A DNA stretch of 5,790 nt from RGIG3159 sp034927685. Its GTDB lineage: Bacteria; Bacillota; Clostridia; Oscillospirales; Oscillospiraceae. The notes below the pieces were generated by a model. It did no database searches and was not told the DNA's origin. It saw only the letters and a list, made by a program, of their open reading frames with translations. Made by a program: the position numbers and the translations under genes. The stretch is taken from NCBI GenBank assembly GCA_034927685.1, contig JAYFPO010000039.1:1-5790 (forward strand), given 5' to 3'. Positions 3,969 to 5,790 of the stretch are shown one piece after another; positions within the stretch are counted from its first letter, which is position 1, and every line of letters begins with the position of its first letter.

Positions 3969-5447
3969 ATGTCACAGATCAAAGTCGAGGGCCTTACCTT
4001 TGCCTATCCCGGCAGCTACGACAACATTTTCAAGGACGTCAGCTTCCAGCTCGACACCGACTGGAAGCTGGGCTTTATTGGCCGGAACGGCAGGGGGAAA
4101 ACCACGTTTTTAAAGCTTCTGCTGGGTGAGTTTCCGCACGGCGGCAGTATCTCCGCGTCCGTTCCCTTCGCGTACTTCCCGTTTCCGGTAACGGACCGGA
4201 GCCGTCCCACGGGGGAGGTATTGCGCTCCCTCAACCCGGAGGCGCAGACCTGGGAGCTGGTCCGCGAACTCAGTCTTCTGGGTGTCTCCGAGGACGCGCT
4301 GGAGCGTTCCTTTGATACGCTCTCCTTCGGAGAGCAGACGAAGGCGCTGCTGGCGGTGCTGTTTGTGGGTGAGTCCCGCTTTTTGCTCATCGACGAGCCG
4401 ACAAACCACCTGGACGCGGAGGGCCGCCAGCGGGTCAGCCGGTATCTCCGAAGTAAGCAGGGTTTTCTTCTCGTCTCCCACGACCGGGCGTTTCTGGACG
4501 GGTGCGTGGATCACGTTCTGTCCATCAACAAAACGAATATCGAACTGCAACGGGGGAATTTTTCCAGTTGGTTTGAAAACAAGAAACGACAGGACAATTT
4601 TGAGGCGGCGCAGAATGAGAAGCTGAAAAAGCAAATCGTCAGGCTGGAGACCAGCGCGCGGGAAAAGGCAGGCTGGGCGGACGCGGTGGAAAAGACAAAG
4701 TTTGGAACCAAAAATTCCGGACTGCGCCCGGACAGAGGGTATATCGGGCACAAATCCGCCAAAATGATGCAGCGTTCCAAGGCGATTGCCCAGCGCAGGC
4801 AGGAGGCGATGGAGGAGAAGTCGCAGTTGCTCAGGAACATCGAGCAAGCCGACGCGCTGAAGGTGTCTCAGCTCCCCTACCGCGCGCCGCGGCTTGTCTC
4901 TCTCGACCATGTTTCCATTGTGTACGGCGAAAAAGCCGTTTGCAGCGATGTTTCCTTCACTATCGAGCGTGGGGACCGCATCGCGCTGCGGGGCCGGAAC
5001 GGCAGCGGAAAATCCAGCATCCTGAAGCTGACCTGCGGGCAGGACATCCCGTATACCGGCAACTTACAGGTTGGCAGCGGGCTGAAGATTTCCTACGTCT
5101 CCCAGGATACGTCGTTTTTGCGCGGGAGCCTGTCCGATCTTGCCCGAGAGGGCGGCATCGACGAGAGCCTTTTCAAAGCCATTTTGCGCAAGCTGGATTT
5201 TGAGCGGGTCCAATTTGAAAAGGACATGGCGGAGTTCAGCGGCGGGCAAAAGAAAAAAGTTCTGATCGCCAAGAGCCTTTGCGAGGAGTCCAATCTGCTG
5301 GTCTGGGATGAGCCGCTCAACTTTGTGGATGTCATCTCCAGGATGCAGATCGAGGCGCTTCTGCTCTCCTGCCAGCCCACCATCCTGTTTGTGGAACATG
5401 ACCGGGTGTTCACCGAAAAAATCGCGACAAAATTCGTGTCGCTCTGA
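3969..5447 (+). CDS. lsa: Lsa-family ABC-F ribosomal protection protein
   Basis: This 492-residue cytosolic ABC-F ATPase has two nucleotide-binding domains and no membrane segments. Lsa proteins enter the E site of drug-stalled ribosomes and displace lincosamides, streptogramin A and pleuromutilins. Domain 1 has Walker A GRNGRGKTT (38-46), signature LSFGEQ (118-123), Walker B and D-loop FLLIDEPTNHLD (138-149) and switch H171. The interdomain linker spans about 187-305 and is charged and helical. Domain 2 has Walker A GRNGSGKSS (342-350), signature FSGGQ (423-427), Walker B LLVWDEP (443-449) and switch H477. Both catalytic glutamates (E143, E448) are present. The N-terminal part, GSYDNIFKDVSFQLDTDWKL (15-34), and the length are typical of Lsa rather than Vga, Msr or OptrA. 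AGGAGG (3955-3960) lies eight bases before the start. Expression is probably drug-induced through the attenuator just upstream. The exact drug range is inferred. Confidence 0.92.
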   Translation: MSQIKVEGLTFAYPGSYDNIFKDVSFQLDTDWKLGFIGRNGRGKTTFLKLLLGEFPHGGSISASVPFAYFPFPVTDRSRPTGEVLRSLNPEAQTWELVRELSLLGVSEDALERSFDTLSFGEQTKALLAVLFVGESRFLLIDEPTNHLDAEGRQRVSRYLRSKQGFLLVSHDRAFLDGCVDHVLSINKTNIELQRGNFSSWFENKKRQDNFEAAQNEKLKKQIVRLETSAREKAGWADAVEKTKFGTKNSGLRPDRGYIGHKSAKMMQRSKAIAQRRQEAMEEKSQLLRNIEQADALKVSQLPYRAPRLVSLDHVSIVYGEKAVCSDVSFTIERGDRIALRGRNGSGKSSILKLTCGQDIPYTGNLQVGSGLKISYVSQDTSFLRGSLSDLAREGGIDESLFKAILRKLDFERVQFEKDMAEFSGGQKKKVLIAKSLCEESNLLVWDEPLNFVDVISRMQIEALLLSCQPTILFVEHDRVFTEKIATKFVSL

Positions 5448-5459
5448 ACGCCCGAGAAT

Positions 5460-5500
5460 AGAACTTGCCGCCAGTCACTAAAAGCGAGTTCTCTTTGACT
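5460..5500 (+). terminator. probable intrinsic terminator after lsa
   Basis: AGAACTTGC (5460-5468) pairs with GCGAGTTCT (5484-5492), nine pairs with one G-U and a 15-base loop, followed by CTTTGACTTTTG. The hairpin starts 12 bases after the lsa stop. The large loop and interrupted T tract make it moderate, and the T tract overlaps the -35 box of the next promoter. Confidence 0.55.
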
Positions 5501-5523
5501 TTTGTTTTTTTCGGTGCTATACT
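5495..5523 (+). promoter_or_regulatory. near-perfect extended -10 promoter
   Basis: TTGACT (5495-5500), a 17-bp spacer rich in T and TATACT (5518-5523), with a TGc extension (5515-5517). It is the strongest promoter in the window and would start transcription near 5530, about 83 nt before the small lysine-rich gene. Confidence 0.82.
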
Positions 5524-5612
5524 AAAACAGTAATCAACTGTGAAGATTATAGAAAAAACATGCCACTTTTGGGTAATATGCATGGTAGAATCTGTGAAAG
5601 AAGGTGCTGAAC

Positions 5613-5726
5613 ATGGGAGATAAAAATCCGAAGAAGACGCCCAAGAAAAAGAAAACAGAAAATAAGGCAACTGCAGCTCCTGCGGTACAACCGGTACCAG
5701 AACCAGTCAAGAAGCCTAAAAAGTAA
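5613..5726 (+). CDS. small lysine-rich protein, 37 aa
   Basis: The product begins MGDKNPKKTPKKKKTENK, has an Ala/Pro/Val-rich middle (ATAAPAVQPVPEP) and ends VKKPKK. It is strongly basic, low in complexity and almost certainly disordered. Similar 35-40 residue proteins starting with a KNPKK motif occur, to my recollection, across clostridia as hypothetical proteins; their function is unknown to me. Nucleic-acid binding is a guess from charge only. AAGAAGG (5598-5604) sits eight bases before the ATG. A strong promoter lies about 83 nt upstream and a terminator 36 nt downstream, so it forms its own short transcription unit. A 16-codon frame (5560-5610) ends two bases before its start but has no ribosome binding site. 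Confidence 0.75.
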   Translation: MGDKNPKKTPKKKKTENKATAAPAVQPVPEPVKKPKK

Positions 5727-5762
5727 GTTTAGCGGCAATCACTTGCAGATATAGAGCAGCGC

Positions 5763-5790
5763 GGCGGATTGGAGATCATTCCAATCCGCC
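5763..5790 (+). terminator. intrinsic terminator hairpin at the window edge
   Basis: GGCGGATTGGA (5763-5773) and TCCAATCCGCC (5780-5790) form a perfect 11-bp stem with a six-base loop, 36 nt after the lysine-rich gene. The expected T tract would lie beyond the window. Confidence 0.7.

Noticed and set aside
4110..4910. 266-aa minus-strand open frame inside lsa
   Set aside because: It is opposite a complete ABC-F gene with all ATPase motifs; the open frame reflects GC-rich codon use.
1..5790. CRISPR array, rRNA, tRNA or insertion sequence
   Set aside because: No regular repeats, RNA gene signatures, transposase motifs or long terminal inverted repeats were seen.

Overview
The window looks like accessory chromosomal or mobile-element DNA from a moderately high-GC Gram-positive anaerobe, most likely a gut clostridium of the Oscillospiraceae/Lachnospiraceae type. 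This is inferred from strong AGGAGG-type ribosome binding sites, AT-rich promoters in otherwise GC-rich DNA, intrinsic terminators with U tracts, and the gene families present. All supported genes lie on the + strand. The organism cannot be named from the sequence alone.

Layout. Positions 1-285 are AT-richer and hold a near-consensus promoter (93-121), a long leader and a possible 28-codon leader ORF. Positions 286-882 encode a multi-span membrane protein whose frame is broken twice. Positions 908-1498 encode a GNAT acetyltransferase with a Cys/His-rich and Arg-rich tail. Positions 1730-2176 encode an eight-cysteine protein of uncertain family. Positions 2294-2923 encode a Vat/CatB-type left-handed beta-helix acetyltransferase (streptogramin A type), closed by an 18-bp terminator. 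A new transcription unit starts at a promoter at 2997-3025 and carries two unrecognised small proteins (72 and 117 aa). The second is made of two internal repeats.

The most interesting part is 3703-5447. An extended -10 promoter reads into a leader of about 230 nt with a six-codon upstream ORF (MRIASC) and a 13-bp intrinsic terminator right before the ribosome binding site of an Lsa-type ABC-F ribosomal protection gene. A 14-bp antiterminator can replace the terminator. The antiterminator's 5' strand can in turn be captured by the uORF region. This is the full logic of a ribosome-sensing transcription attenuator: a drug-stalled ribosome on the uORF would free the antiterminator and switch on the ABC-F gene. 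All pairings were read directly from the sequence; the switching is inference.

After lsa come a terminator overlapping a near-perfect promoter, a 37-aa lysine-rich protein, and a terminator at the window edge. The region suggests a small resistance island with two routes against streptogramin A: drug acetylation (Vat-like) and ribosome protection (Lsa-like, which usually also covers lincosamides and pleuromutilins). Each has its own transcription signals.
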